A stretch of 42,883 nt of DNA from Tidjanibacter sp. (GCA_017396085.1 JAFQNC010000021.1:1-42883), one strand, 5' to 3'; counted from the first letter of the stretch, positions 7,313 to 16,180 are shown. A program made the numbers and translations. Notes: generated by a model from the sequence alone, not told the origin.

Positions 7313-8188
7313 CTATTTTCTACTGCGGTTGCGGAATGCTTTAGGGGTTATGCCCTCGTAACGTTTGAAGTACTGCCCGAAGAAGGATGGGTTGGGGAAG
7401 TTCAGGCGAGCCGAAATCTGCTGTATGGTCATATCGGAGGTGGTCAGCAGGGTTTTGGCATAGAGCATCACCGTGCGGTTTACCCACTCCACAGGACTGC
7501 GCCCCGAGGCTTTCTTGATGACAATCGACAGGTATTTTGGCGAGATGCACAACTTTTCGGCATAGAAGGGTATCTCCCTATGCTCCGTGGCGTACTTCTC
7601 CACCAGCATCAAAAACTCCTGACAAAGAGCGTCTTGGCGAGAGTTGGGGGTGGTGCTGTCGGGCACTTGAAGTTGGTAGAAACTGTGTATCTCGTAGCAC
7701 AACACGGCCAGTAGGTTGCGGCTTATTTCGTGATTGAAGGGGTGATCCTTTTTGGCCCTTTTCTGCTTGAGCATTTCGCAAAGTTCAATGACGGTCTGGA
7801 TTTGCTCTCCGTTGAGCGAGATTACGGGGTTGTTGGAGATGTTTACATAACTCTTGACCACATCGGTCATCTGTATGCCCATCATAAACTTTGTGTTGGC
7901 CCCGATGGCATAGCCCATAAAGTCGTCAGAGGAGGTGCCACCGAGCAGGATGGTGTTGGGCAGCAGGGTGAGCATATCGCCCTTGCGGAAGGAGTAGGTG
8001 GTGCTGTTGATTACAAACGAGGCTTCACCTCGCAGACAGATGCAGATTATGCCTGCCTGAACAAGCATTGGTTGTTCCTTGCCGTTTTTGGGTTTGTTGA
8101 TGTTGTCAGCGTCAATGGTGATGCACTCAAAGAGCGAATTGCCGAGCGAGTTGGCATCAATAGAGGGGATGTTAAGTGAATTTTTCAT
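7313..8188 (-). CDS. AraC-family transcriptional regulator
   Basis: The 291-residue protein has an N-terminal cupin-like sensor region (about 30-170, with FRKGDMLTLLP) and a C-terminal double helix-turn-helix (about 190-290) with the AraC hallmarks SPKYLSIVIKKASGRSPVEWVNR and ISARLNFPNPSFFGQYFKRYEGITPKAFR. It should bind DNA as an activator. The real start is ATG 8188; the frame continues upstream but that part is antisense to recQ. It diverges from recQ, but the ligand and targets are not visible. A weak -7 box (TACTTTTA, 8218 to 8211) lies upstream. Confidence 0.92.
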   Translation of the reverse strand: MKNSLNIPSIDANSLGNSLFECITIDADNINKPKNGKEQPMLVQAGIICICLRGEASFVINSTTYSFRKGDMLTLLPNTILLGGTSSDDFMGYAIGANTKFMMGIQMTDVVKSYVNISNNPVISLNGEQIQTVIELCEMLKQKRAKKDHPFNHEISRNLLAVLCYEIHSFYQLQVPDSTTPNSRQDALCQEFLMLVEKYATEHREIPFYAEKLCISPKYLSIVIKKASGRSPVEWVNRTVMLYAKTLLTTSDMTIQQISARLNFPNPSFFGQYFKRYEGITPKAFRNRSRK

Positions 8189-8210
8189 ATCGTATTTTTC
8201 TTTTGTGATG

Positions 8211-8218
8211 TAAAAGTA
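8211..8218 (-). promoter_or_regulatory. Probable -7 box of the AraC-type gene
   Basis: The minus strand reads TACTTTTA, one mismatch (final A for G) from TAnnTTTG, about 23 nt before the ATG. There is no -33 match, as is common for regulated promoters. Confidence 0.4.
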
Positions 8219-8282
8219 ACCAAAAAAATGTTGTTTTAGTATGCGGATAGGCAATTTTTTTGTCTGCCCGTGGAATGTGCAT

Positions 8283-8313
8283 TTTGAATTCTGCAAATTG
8301 CACCTTATATTTG
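8283..8313 (+). promoter_or_regulatory. Promoter of recQ operon
   Basis: TTTG (8283-8286), a 19-nt spacer and TATATTTG (8306-8313) make a complete consensus Bacteroidetes promoter. Only 7 nt separate the box from the ATG at 8321, so the mRNA would be leaderless or nearly so. Confidence 0.85.
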
Positions 8314-8320
8314 TAGTACT

Positions 8321-10246
8321 ATGGGACACTATGGAGCAGAGATATTGGCCACGCTGAAGAAGTGGTGGGGCTACGAGGGACTGCGCAACGGTCAGGGCGA
8401 GGTAATTGAGAGCGTTCTGAACGGGCGTGATACCCTTGTTCTTATGCCCACGGGCGGTGGTAAATCGTTGCTCTATCAGGTCCCCACGATGATGCGCGAG
8501 GGGGTGTGTATTGTGGTTACTCCGCTGGTGTCGCTGATGAAAGACCAAGTGGACCAACTGCGCCAAAGGGGAATGAACGCTGTGGCAATTCACGGCGGAC
8601 TCTCGCCCCGCAAGATTGACATTGCACTGGACAACTGCGTCTATGGCGATGTGAAATTCCTCTATGTGGCCCCCGAGCGACTTGGGAGCGAGGTCTTTCG
8701 TGCAAGGGTGAGCAAGATGAAGGTGTCGCTGCTGGCGGTGGATGAGGCCCACTGCATCTCCCAATGGGGATACGATTTCAGGCCCTCCTACCTGCGTATT
8801 GCCGAACTGCGCCGCCTTGTGCCCGACACTCCGGTGTTGGCCCTCACAGCCACGGCCACCGTGCAGGTTGCGGAGGATATTATGCGCCACCTTGCCTTTG
8901 CCGAGCCCAATGTTATTCGCCACGGACTCCTGCGCCCCAACCTCTCCTATGTGGTGCGTAAGGTAGACGACAAGGTTGAGCAAATGTGCCGCATACTGAC
9001 CAATGTGGAGGGTAGTGCCATAGTCTATGTGCGCTTGCGAGAAAAGAGCGAGAAGGTGGCCGAGGAACTCAAAAAGAGGGGCTTTGCAGCCGAGTTCTAC
9101 CACGCAGGACTCTCCCACACGGAGCGTGCCCTGAGGCAAGACGAGTGGCAGAAGGAGAAGGTGAGAGTGATGGTGGCCACCAACGCCTTCGGTATGGGTA
9201 TCAACAAGGGTAACGTGAGGGCTGTGATTCACTACGATATGTGCGACAGTCCGGAGGCCTACTATCAGGAGGCGGGTCGTGCGGGGCGTGATGGAGTGCG
9301 CAGCTATGCGGTGCTGCTGATGGATAGCTACGAGAAGGCCAATGCGCTCAAACGCCTTGAAGGGGCCTTCCCTGGTATTCCTGCCGTCAAGGAGTTCTAC
9401 GACAATGTGTGCTCATCGCTGATGGTTGCCTATGGCGAGGGTGCGGGTGTGTCGTTTGTCTTCAACGAATATAAGTTTGCCGAGCAACACAAGATGAGTG
9501 TGTCGGCTGTGCGCAACTGCTTCAAACTGCTGGCCCAGAGTGGCTACCTTATGCTCACCGATGAGAGCGACCACTCGGCACGTATGAGGTTTGTGGTCAG
9601 CCGAGAGGACCTCTATAATTTCAGAGAGAGCAATAGGGATGTGGAGGAGGTTATGCTCGCCATCCTACGACAATATGAGGGAGTCTTTACCGACTTCCGC
9701 CCCATAGATATTGAGAACATTGCTTTCCACGCCCACTGCGAAGAGAGCAGGGTGGTGGAGGTGCTGCGCACATTGTGGCGCAAACACATTGTGGAGTACC
9801 GCCCGAGGGCCACAGCCCCGATGGTGATGTTCCTGTGTGATAGGGTCCCTAAGGGGGATGTGTTCATCGCCCCCGAGGTCTACCGTATGCGCAAGGAGTC
9901 GGCCAAGGTACGCTTGGAGGCGATGTTGAACTATGCGGCACAAGAAGATGACGGGTGCCGCAGTCGCTTCCTGCAACAATATTTTGGCGAGAGAGAGGCC
10001 ACCGAGTGCGGAGTGTGCGACCTCTGCATAGAGCGCCGCCGAGAGGGGCGACTGTCGCCTGCGAGAGAGGAAGAGATTGCTCGCACCGTTAGGGAGGAGA
10101 TAGCCCTCAATGGGAGCGTTGAGGCCTCGGTGCTGGCTCGGAAAATAAATGTAGCCCCTGCGGATATTGCCCGTGTGGTGGAAAAACTCACTGCTGAGGG
10201 CGAAATTTGTAGCGTTGGGGGCGGATTTGTCAAGAAGAATAGGTAA
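8321..10246 (+). CDS. recQ: RecQ-family ATP-dependent DNA helicase
   Basis: RecQ helicases unwind DNA 3' to 5' during recombination and repair. The 641-residue protein has the Q-motif region (FRNGQGEVIE equivalent at 20-30), Walker A MPTGGGKS (42-49), DEAH (141-144), ALTATAT, and motifs V-VI (TNAFGMGINKGNVRAVIHYDM, YYQEAGRAGRDG). After the helicase core comes a zinc-binding RQC-type region with ECGVCDLC, and a C-terminal winged-helix-like tail. A canonical HRDC domain is not apparent. It is the first gene of a compact operon: the DEDDy exonuclease starts 4 nt after its stop. Confidence 0.95.
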   Translation: MGHYGAEILATLKKWWGYEGLRNGQGEVIESVLNGRDTLVLMPTGGGKSLLYQVPTMMREGVCIVVTPLVSLMKDQVDQLRQRGMNAVAIHGGLSPRKIDIALDNCVYGDVKFLYVAPERLGSEVFRARVSKMKVSLLAVDEAHCISQWGYDFRPSYLRIAELRRLVPDTPVLALTATATVQVAEDIMRHLAFAEPNVIRHGLLRPNLSYVVRKVDDKVEQMCRILTNVEGSAIVYVRLREKSEKVAEELKKRGFAAEFYHAGLSHTERALRQDEWQKEKVRVMVATNAFGMGINKGNVRAVIHYDMCDSPEAYYQEAGRAGRDGVRSYAVLLMDSYEKANALKRLEGAFPGIPAVKEFYDNVCSSLMVAYGEGAGVSFVFNEYKFAEQHKMSVSAVRNCFKLLAQSGYLMLTDESDHSARMRFVVSREDLYNFRESNRDVEEVMLAILRQYEGVFTDFRPIDIENIAFHAHCEESRVVEVLRTLWRKHIVEYRPRATAPMVMFLCDRVPKGDVFIAPEVYRMRKESAKVRLEAMLNYAAQEDDGCRSRFLQQYFGEREATECGVCDLCIERRREGRLSPAREEEIARTVREEIALNGSVEASVLARKINVAPADIARVVEKLTAEGEICSVGGGFVKKNR

Positions 10247-10250
10247 TTTT

Positions 10251-10988
10251 GTGGCCGTGAAAGAGTATCGTAGCAACATAACACCCGATGAGATTAAGGA
10301 GCTACCTGTGGTGGGCTTTGAGGGACGTATCGAGATTGTCGATACACCCGAGAAACTACTCAAGGCTTGTGAACACCTAATGTCGTGCAGAGTGATTGGC
10401 TTCGACACCGAAACCCGCCCATCCTTTAAGGCGGGCGTGAGTTACAATGTGTCGCTTGTGCAACTCTCCACCGATGAGGTGTGCTACCTTGTGCGCCTCT
10501 GCTCGGTGCGTATGGAGAGACCTCTGCTGCGCTTGTTGGAGAGCAAGGAGGTGCTGAAGGTGGGTGTGGATGTTGTTGGCGATGTGCGCAATCTCAACAA
10601 ACTGCGCCACTTCCGTGCAGGAGGGTTTGTGGAGTTGCAGAAGGAAGTTGAGGCCTTTGGCATTGAGGATAAGAGCCTGCGCAAGATGGCGGCCATAATT
10701 CTCGGCGTGGGTGTGAGCAAAGCCCAGAGGTTGAGCAATTGGGAGGCCAAGGAGATGACCACCGCCCAAATGCGCTATGCAGCCACCGATGCGTGGGTGT
10801 GCCTGAAAATGTTTAGGAAACTCTTTCCCGATGGGCACTTCACTCCCCACACACCTGCGGCCCTGATGGATGCGCCTGCTGTGGAGGCCGATGCAACCTC
10901 GGCACTTGCTGCAAAGCACCGCCGCCACCGCCCACATAGAGGTGGTCGCAAGAGAACGAAAACAACACAATCACCCCAAGGAGAATGA
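10251..10988 (+). CDS. DEDDy 3'-5' exonuclease
   Basis: This 245-residue protein carries the DnaQ/RNase D-type exonuclease core: Exo I IGFDTETRPSF (Asp and Glu metal ligands), Exo II around GVDVVGDVRNLNKL and Exo III YAATDAWVCLKMF with the DEDDy Tyr/Asp pair. It should remove nucleotides 3' to 5' from DNA or RNA. The C-terminal 45 residues are Ala-rich then strongly basic (HRRHRPHRGGRKR), probably disordered and nucleic-acid binding. No ATG fits: GTG 10251 is 4 nt after the recQ stop, and GTG 10257 is an alternative. The stop overlaps the rlmI-like start as ATGA, so all three genes are coupled. Confidence 0.85.
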   Translation: MAVKEYRSNITPDEIKELPVVGFEGRIEIVDTPEKLLKACEHLMSCRVIGFDTETRPSFKAGVSYNVSLVQLSTDEVCYLVRLCSVRMERPLLRLLESKEVLKVGVDVVGDVRNLNKLRHFRAGGFVELQKEVEAFGIEDKSLRKMAAIILGVGVSKAQRLSNWEAKEMTTAQMRYAATDAWVCLKMFRKLFPDGHFTPHTPAALMDAPAVEADATSALAAKHRRHRPHRGGRKRTKTTQSPQGE

Positions 10989-12172
10989 TTAAGAAACTAA
11001 TGCTCAAACGTGGCAAGGAGGAGTCCTTGATGCGCCACCACCCGTGGGTATTTTCGGGTGCCATACACTCTGCCGACCAGCCCTTGGAGGAGGGCGAAAT
11101 GGTGGATGTCTACTCCCACGACAACCAATTCATCGCCCGAGGCCACTGTCAGGTGGGCTCCATAGCCGTGAGGGTGCTGACCTTTGAGCAGGAGGCGATT
11201 GATGCGGCTTGGTGGGCTGGGCGCATAGCTTCGGCCTACGAGGTGCGTAGGGCGTTGGGACTGACCGACAACCCGCAGACCACCTGCTACCGCCTTGTTC
11301 ACGGCGAGGGCGACAATCTGCCGGGCTTGGTTGTGGATGTCTATGGCACCACGGCTGTGGTGCAGTGCCACAGCGTTGGTATGTACCTCTCGCGCAAGGA
11401 GATTGTGGAGGCATTGAGGGAGTGCTACGGGGAGAGGCTTACGGCCATCTACGACAAGAGTGCGCAGACACTGCCCTACAAGGCCGACCTCGGAGCCGAA
11501 GATGGCTACCTTTGGGGCCACGGTAAGGGCGAGGAGGTCGTGTTGGAGGGCGGCCACAAGTTTGCTGTCAATTGGGCCAAGGGCCAAAAGACAGGCTTCT
11601 TCATCGACCAGAGGGCCAACCGAGAGTTGGTGGGCCGCTATGCCGCAGGGCGCAACCTGCTCAACACGTTTTGCTACACGGGAGGCTTTTCGATTTATGG
11701 CCTTGCGGGTGGCGCAAGGAGCGTAACGAGTGTGGATAGTAGCGCACTAGCGGTGGAACTTGTGGAGCGCAACGTTGCTCTCAATTTCCCCGAGGGCGCA
11801 CCCAACAAGAGCGCAGCGATGGACACTTTCGATTTTCTCCGCACGGTGAAGGAGGGCGAGTATGATATGATGATTTTGGACCCACCTGCGTTTGCCAAAC
11901 ACCACAAGGTGCTGGGTAATGCCTTGCAGGGCTACAAGAGGCTCAATGCGAGGGCTATGGAGAAGATTGCCCACGGAGGTATCCTCTTCACGTTCAGTTG
12001 CTCACAAGCGGTGAGTAAGGAGCAATTCCGCTTGGCGGTCTTTTCGGCAGCGGCCATTGCGGGGCGCAAGGTGCGCATACTTCACCAACTGACCCAACCC
12101 ACCGACCACCCCATAAACATCTACCATCCCGAGGGCGAGTACCTCAAGGGCCTTGTGCTCTACGTGGAGTAG
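10985..12172 (+). CDS. rlmI: RlmI-like 23S rRNA (cytosine-C5) methyltransferase
   Basis: The 395-residue protein matches the RlmI family, which makes m5C1962 in 23S rRNA. It has an N-terminal PUA domain (about 1-75, with HPWVFSGAI), a central EEHEA-like region, and a class I methyltransferase domain with SAM motif NTFCYTGGF, the ILDPPAF motif and a Cys in FTFSCSQ that matches the catalytic motif. Its ATG overlaps the TGA of the exonuclease by four bases, indicating translational coupling. It ends the operon at a strong hairpin terminator (12194-12230). The exact target base is assigned by family only. Confidence 0.9.
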   Translation: MIKKLMLKRGKEESLMRHHPWVFSGAIHSADQPLEEGEMVDVYSHDNQFIARGHCQVGSIAVRVLTFEQEAIDAAWWAGRIASAYEVRRALGLTDNPQTTCYRLVHGEGDNLPGLVVDVYGTTAVVQCHSVGMYLSRKEIVEALRECYGERLTAIYDKSAQTLPYKADLGAEDGYLWGHGKGEEVVLEGGHKFAVNWAKGQKTGFFIDQRANRELVGRYAAGRNLLNTFCYTGGFSIYGLAGGARSVTSVDSSALAVELVERNVALNFPEGAPNKSAAMDTFDFLRTVKEGEYDMMILDPPAFAKHHKVLGNALQGYKRLNARAMEKIAHGGILFTFSCSQAVSKEQFRLAVFSAAAIAGRKVRILHQLTQPTDHPINIYHPEGEYLKGLVLYVE

Positions 12173-12193
12173 GAGTGGGAAGATTGAGAAACA

Positions 12194-12230
12194 AAAATGG
12201 TTGTCTGAAAAACAGACAACCATTTTTTTT
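12194..12230. terminator. Bidirectional terminator
   Basis: AAAATGGTTGTCTG (12194-12207) pairs perfectly with CAGACAACCATTTT (12213-12226) around AAAAA, followed by further T residues. It lies between the convergent rlmI-like and patatin-like genes and probably serves both. Confidence 0.92.
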
Positions 12231-12251
12231 GTGCGCTTACTACAATGGGAC

Positions 12252-14504
12252 CTAAAAATTCTTGCCGAAACTCACATAGAGTCCTCCGAGAGGGTGCTCG
12301 TTGGTGCCACTTGCCAACACCGAGAGCGGACCGAGTGAGGTGTGGTAGGTGTATTTCAGACCAAAACCCAAAAGGTCGTTGTTGAGGTTGAACATATCCC
12401 AAAAGATGTCGTTCTGCACGGCGTAGTTGGCCACAGCCGAGATGGTGTGGTGCTTGAAAATCTCATACCTCGCTTCGGCCGAAGCCACCATCACCGAGTT
12501 GTCGAACAGCTCCACGTGCTGGATACCCACAAAGGGCATTTGTTGGTCCATATATCGGCTCGGCAGTACTCCACCCATACAGTTCTGATAGGGATAGGTG
12601 GGTTTGGGGCCGATGAGCGTGCGACCATAGAGGGAGCCGATGAAGGTGAGCGGCCCCTGCCAAGGGGTGAGTGCGGTCATCACTTTGTACTGCACCGAGT
12701 GGAACGGTGCGTGGCCCTCCACCTCCAAGCCATTGGTGGTGTGGATGGTGTAGTTGGCCTCCAACGACCAACCCTTGTGTGGCATATAGAAGTCGTCAAG
12801 ACTCTCGTAGTGTCCCTCAAAGTTGTAGTTTATGTATCCTCCCGACTGGGCCTCTGCAAGCACTCCCGAAGGAGTGGGGTAGAGCGACTTGTGGAAATCA
12901 AAGAAATCATATTCCACCCCCAGACTCATATTGAAGTTGCGTAGGTAGATGTCCGAGAAGCAGACCGCAACGTTGTGTTGGTTGAAATTGGCGGTGTTGG
13001 TCCTAATGTCGTTCTTGTAGAAGGTAAAGTCGTGGTACTGATACTTGTAGGCAAAGGTGAAGTTGCCGAAAAATACCCTGCTGCTAGATGCACTCAACTG
13101 CACATAGGGGCTTTGGCTCAGACGTGTGGTGAGGGCAAACTTGGGCTTGAAGTAGTTGCCGAGCATAGTCATCTCGGTGCCGAGCAGCAGAGAGGCCAAC
13201 TCCTGCGAGTCGAAACGGAAACCAACGTGTACCGAGGCGTTCTCCTTTTCGTTTACACCGATGACAAGTTCGTAGGGGGCTCGGTTGTTCAGGCTGTAGC
13301 GCACAAACTCAAAACCACCCACGTTGCGTACCTCTTCAATGTGCTTGTTGAACTCCTTGCGGGTAACGGTGGAGTAGGGGCGCAGGCCGAGGTGGCGGTT
13401 AATCATCTCCTGCTCCGACTTGTTGAACCCTCGGAAGGTGATGGGGCCGATGTAGAGTTTGGTATCGCTGGAGTAGTGCCTTTGTCGCTTGGGGGGCATA
13501 TACCCCTCGGGCAGGCCAATCTTTTTGCGCAACTCCTGCAACCCCACTCGGTGTTTGTCGGCCTCCCTTTGGCCCCTTTGGATGAGCGAATCCACCGCCT
13601 CGGCATTGAAACTTGCGGCCGTGTAGGGGGCAATTTCGGGGTGTATATAGTAGTCGCACGAGGCGAGGTTGGCTTCGTACTTATCCCTGCCGAGGAAGGT
13701 GGTGAGTTGCTCAAAGATGAGCACCATATTCTCCAAGTCGTCATCGGTGCGTAGTCCATCGGCAAGGTCCACGCCAATGACAATCTCGGCACCCATATCC
13801 CTCACAACATCCACAGGGAAGTTGTTGTAGACACCGCCATCTACAAGGAGCATATCCTTGTACCTCACGGGCTTAAAGACGCCCGGAATGGACATACTCG
13901 CACGTATGGCAATGGGAAGGCTCCCTCCACGGGCCACATACTCGCTGCCGGTGTTCATATCGTAGGAGACGCTGGCAAAGGGAATGGGCAGGTCATCAAA
14001 TGAGTCCATCTGCTGATAGCCGAGCAGTCGCTCGTTGAGTTCGTCCATAAACTTGTCGCCCCTGACAATGCCGCTGGGGAGCGAGATGTCCTCGGCCGAG
14101 AGCACGGCGTCAAACATATAGGCGTCATCTTTGTGCTTATCTTTGAGCAGTTGCTTGGAACGCTCGTTGCGGTCGGTGAAGATGTTAAACCAGTTCATCG
14201 AGGTGAAGAGTTCCTCAATCTCCTCCACGGTGTAGCCCACCGAGTAGAGTCCACCGATGATGGAGCCAATGCTGGTTCCGGCGATGTAGTCGATGGGGAT
14301 GCCTGCCTCCTCAATGGCTTTGATTACGCGCAACTGGGCGGCACCCTTTGCGCCACCACCACTCAGCACAAGGCCCACGCTTTTGCGACCCGGTGCAGCG
14401 GGGTCATCCACGGTTTTCTTCGGTGTAGCACCCACAGATAGGGGTGCCACAACCATAGCCACAACTGCTATTGTGGCCAATAAATATGTCCCAATCCGTT
14501 TCAT
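12252..14504 (-). CDS. Patatin-like phospholipase with outer-membrane barrel (type Vd-like)
   Basis: The 750-residue protein has a signal peptide (1-26), then a patatin lipase domain (about 43-235) with the oxyanion loop LSGGGAKGA, nucleophile Ser78 in GTSIG and Asp222 in DGG forming the Ser-Asp dyad. A POTRA-like segment follows (about 350-430) and then a long beta-rich region ending in Phe (GKNF), typical of Omp85/BamA barrels. This is the layout of type Vd patatin autotransporters such as PlpD and FplA. It should expose or release a phospholipase at the cell surface. It lies 76 nt after the pseudouridine synthase on the same strand, so it may be co-transcribed with it. Confidence 0.9.
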   Translation of the reverse strand: MKRIGTYLLATIAVVAMVVAPLSVGATPKKTVDDPAAPGRKSVGLVLSGGGAKGAAQLRVIKAIEEAGIPIDYIAGTSIGSIIGGLYSVGYTVEEIEELFTSMNWFNIFTDRNERSKQLLKDKHKDDAYMFDAVLSAEDISLPSGIVRGDKFMDELNERLLGYQQMDSFDDLPIPFASVSYDMNTGSEYVARGGSLPIAIRASMSIPGVFKPVRYKDMLLVDGGVYNNFPVDVVRDMGAEIVIGVDLADGLRTDDDLENMVLIFEQLTTFLGRDKYEANLASCDYYIHPEIAPYTAASFNAEAVDSLIQRGQREADKHRVGLQELRKKIGLPEGYMPPKRQRHYSSDTKLYIGPITFRGFNKSEQEMINRHLGLRPYSTVTRKEFNKHIEEVRNVGGFEFVRYSLNNRAPYELVIGVNEKENASVHVGFRFDSQELASLLLGTEMTMLGNYFKPKFALTTRLSQSPYVQLSASSSRVFFGNFTFAYKYQYHDFTFYKNDIRTNTANFNQHNVAVCFSDIYLRNFNMSLGVEYDFFDFHKSLYPTPSGVLAEAQSGGYINYNFEGHYESLDDFYMPHKGWSLEANYTIHTTNGLEVEGHAPFHSVQYKVMTALTPWQGPLTFIGSLYGRTLIGPKPTYPYQNCMGGVLPSRYMDQQMPFVGIQHVELFDNSVMVASAEARYEIFKHHTISAVANYAVQNDIFWDMFNLNNDLLGFGLKYTYHTSLGPLSVLASGTNEHPLGGLYVSFGKNF

Positions 14505-14580
14505 AATATTTGTGGTTTTAGCAGTCAGCTAAGAGGGATTTGCCTAATCCCGAAAGTTGTAGCGATTTGTTGGTCCAAAT

Positions 14581-16032
14581 CTACTCGTAGTTGCCCGATT
14601 TGAGCATCGAAACCTCCTTCTCGGTCAAGAAACGCCACTCGCCACGTTTGAGCTTTTGCTTGGTGAGGCCGGCAAAGTATACCCTATCGAGTTTGCCCAC
14701 CTTGTAGCCCACGTGCTCAAACATACGCCTAACGATACGGTTGCGGCCCGAGTGAATCTCAATGCCCACAGCGTTTTTGCTCTTGGGGTCCTCCACGTAG
14801 CAGATGTCATCGGCGGCGATGTCGCCATCCTCAAGGGTAATGCCGAGGATGAGTCGCTCCATATCGGCCCTTGTGAGGTGCTTGTCCAGACTCACTTGGT
14901 AGATTTTCTTCTTCTCGTAGGTGGGGTGGGTGAGCCTTTTTGCAAGGTCGCCATCGTTGGTCAGCAACAGCACGCCCACACTATTTTTGTCCAAACGGCC
15001 CACGGGGTAGATGCGCTCCGTGCAGGCGTTCTTCACGAGGTCCATCACGCTCTTGTCGGCGTGGGGGTCATCAAGGGTGGTAACAAAGCCTTTGGGCTTG
15101 TTCATCACGATGTAGACCTTCTTTTCGTTCTGTATCTGCTTGCCGTTGTAGCAAATGGTGTCGTTCTGGTGCACTTTGGTGCCCAACTCGGTAACCACCA
15201 CGCCATTGACGGTGATTTGGCCCGAGGAGATATATTCATCGGCCTCCCTGCGCGAGCAAATGCCCGACATTGAGATGTAGCGGTTCAGGCGAATCTCGCC
15301 CTCAATCTTGGGTGCTGCATAGGAGGGGTAGTTCTCCAAAGTGTACTCGTTTGCGGTGTTCACAAAGGTCTTGGGGCCTTTGGGCGCACGCTCGCCGGCG
15401 AACTTACCGCCACCATTCTTGGGTGTAAAACCACCCTTGCTGCGGGGTGCAAAACCACCTCGGTTGCCTGCACCGCTCTCAAACTTGCGCTGACGGGGGC
15501 GGAAACTGCCTTCGCGGTTGAAGCCCTCCTCACGGTTGAAATCACGCTCGGTGCGGGGCTGGTAGTTGTCGGCACGATTGAAGTTGCGCTCGCGATTGTA
15601 GGGTGTGGCGGAACGCTCCTCGCGGTTGAAATTGCGCTCCTTGTTGTAGCCTCCCTCACGGTTGAAGCCACCCTCTCGGTTGAAATTGCGCTCGCCACGG
15701 GGCTGGTAGCCATCCCTGTTGTAGCCACCCTCGCGGTTGAAGTTGCGCTCCCTATTGTTGTAGCCACCCTCGCTACGCTCCGAGCGGCCATAGGAGCCAC
15801 CTCTGTTATAGTTGTTGTTATTGCGGTCGATTAGTCTGTTGTCGCGTGTGAAGTTGGGGTTGAAAGAACGCCTTTCGCCACTCTCCTCACTCCTCGGTGT
15901 GCGTTGGCTGTGGGATGAGGTGGAATAGAGTGCTTGGGGTTTTGTGGTGCGACTGCGTTTGTCTTTGGTGAAAGTTTTGTAACTCTCTTCGCTCTCAGAG
16001 TGTGCCCTCACGGGGAAGTCTGCTGTTTTCAT
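14581..16032 (-). CDS. rRNA pseudouridine synthase (RsuA/RluB type) with Arg/Asn/Gly-rich tail
   Basis: Residues 245-290 form an S4 RNA-binding domain (RLNRYISMSGICSRREAD) and 300-470 a RsuA/RluB/RluE/RluF pseudouridine synthase core with catalytic Asp348 in VGRLDKNSVG. Such enzymes isomerise one uridine in 16S or 23S rRNA. The unusual part is residues 1-240: a disordered, highly basic region with about seven copies of [RG]-[ND]FNRE-type motifs spaced about 14-18 residues and RGG-like stretches. The start ATG at 16032 follows a -7 box (16081-16074); an upstream extension of the frame crosses that box and is rejected. The total length of 483 is nearly twice the catalytic core. Confidence 0.9.
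   Translation of the reverse strand: MKTADFPVRAHSESEESYKTFTKDKRSRTTKPQALYSTSSHSQRTPRSEESGERRSFNPNFTRDNRLIDRNNNNYNRGGSYGRSERSEGGYNNRERNFNREGGYNRDGYQPRGERNFNREGGFNREGGYNKERNFNREERSATPYNRERNFNRADNYQPRTERDFNREEGFNREGSFRPRQRKFESGAGNRGGFAPRSKGGFTPKNGGGKFAGERAPKGPKTFVNTANEYTLENYPSYAAPKIEGEIRLNRYISMSGICSRREADEYISSGQITVNGVVVTELGTKVHQNDTICYNGKQIQNEKKVYIVMNKPKGFVTTLDDPHADKSVMDLVKNACTERIYPVGRLDKNSVGVLLLTNDGDLAKRLTHPTYEKKKIYQVSLDKHLTRADMERLILGITLEDGDIAADDICYVEDPKSKNAVGIEIHSGRNRIVRRMFEHVGYKVGKLDRVYFAGLTKQKLKRGEWRFLTEKEVSMLKSGNYE
15485..15800 (-). repeat. Coding repeat: NFNRE-type motifs
   Basis: Within the pseudouridine synthase gene, near-identical DNA segments (TTGAAGTTGCGCTC on the plus strand and variants) encode RNFNREGG-like motifs at about residues 97, 115, 122, 133, 149, 163 and 170. 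Their similarity at DNA level suggests recent expansion by slippage or recombination. Confidence 0.75.
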
Positions 16033-16073
16033 TTTGTTGGAAAGAATGATAAAAATATATGTATATGTTGCTA

Positions 16074-16081
16074 CAAAGGTA
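16074..16081 (-). promoter_or_regulatory. -7 box of the pseudouridine synthase gene
   Basis: The minus strand reads TACCTTTG (16081 to 16074), a perfect TAnnTTTG. The predicted leader is about 37 nt to ATG 16032. Confidence 0.65.
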
Positions 16082-16180
16082 TTTCTTTTTCTCGATAGTT
16101 GTTCGCACAAAACCAAAAAAAATGCCGTTTTGCTCCTCGGTGTGCAAAATTTATCGTGGGCTTGGGACTATATAACGCAG

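Noticed and set aside
7313..9232. 639-codon frame including the AraC-type gene
   Set aside because: Only 7313-8188 is conserved as a protein. The extra upstream part is antisense to recQ and contains no AraC-family sequence.
14535..14551. Terminator between the pseudouridine synthase and patatin genes
   Set aside because: GGGATT/AATCCC gives only a 6-bp stem with no T run on the minus strand, so the two genes may be co-transcribed.
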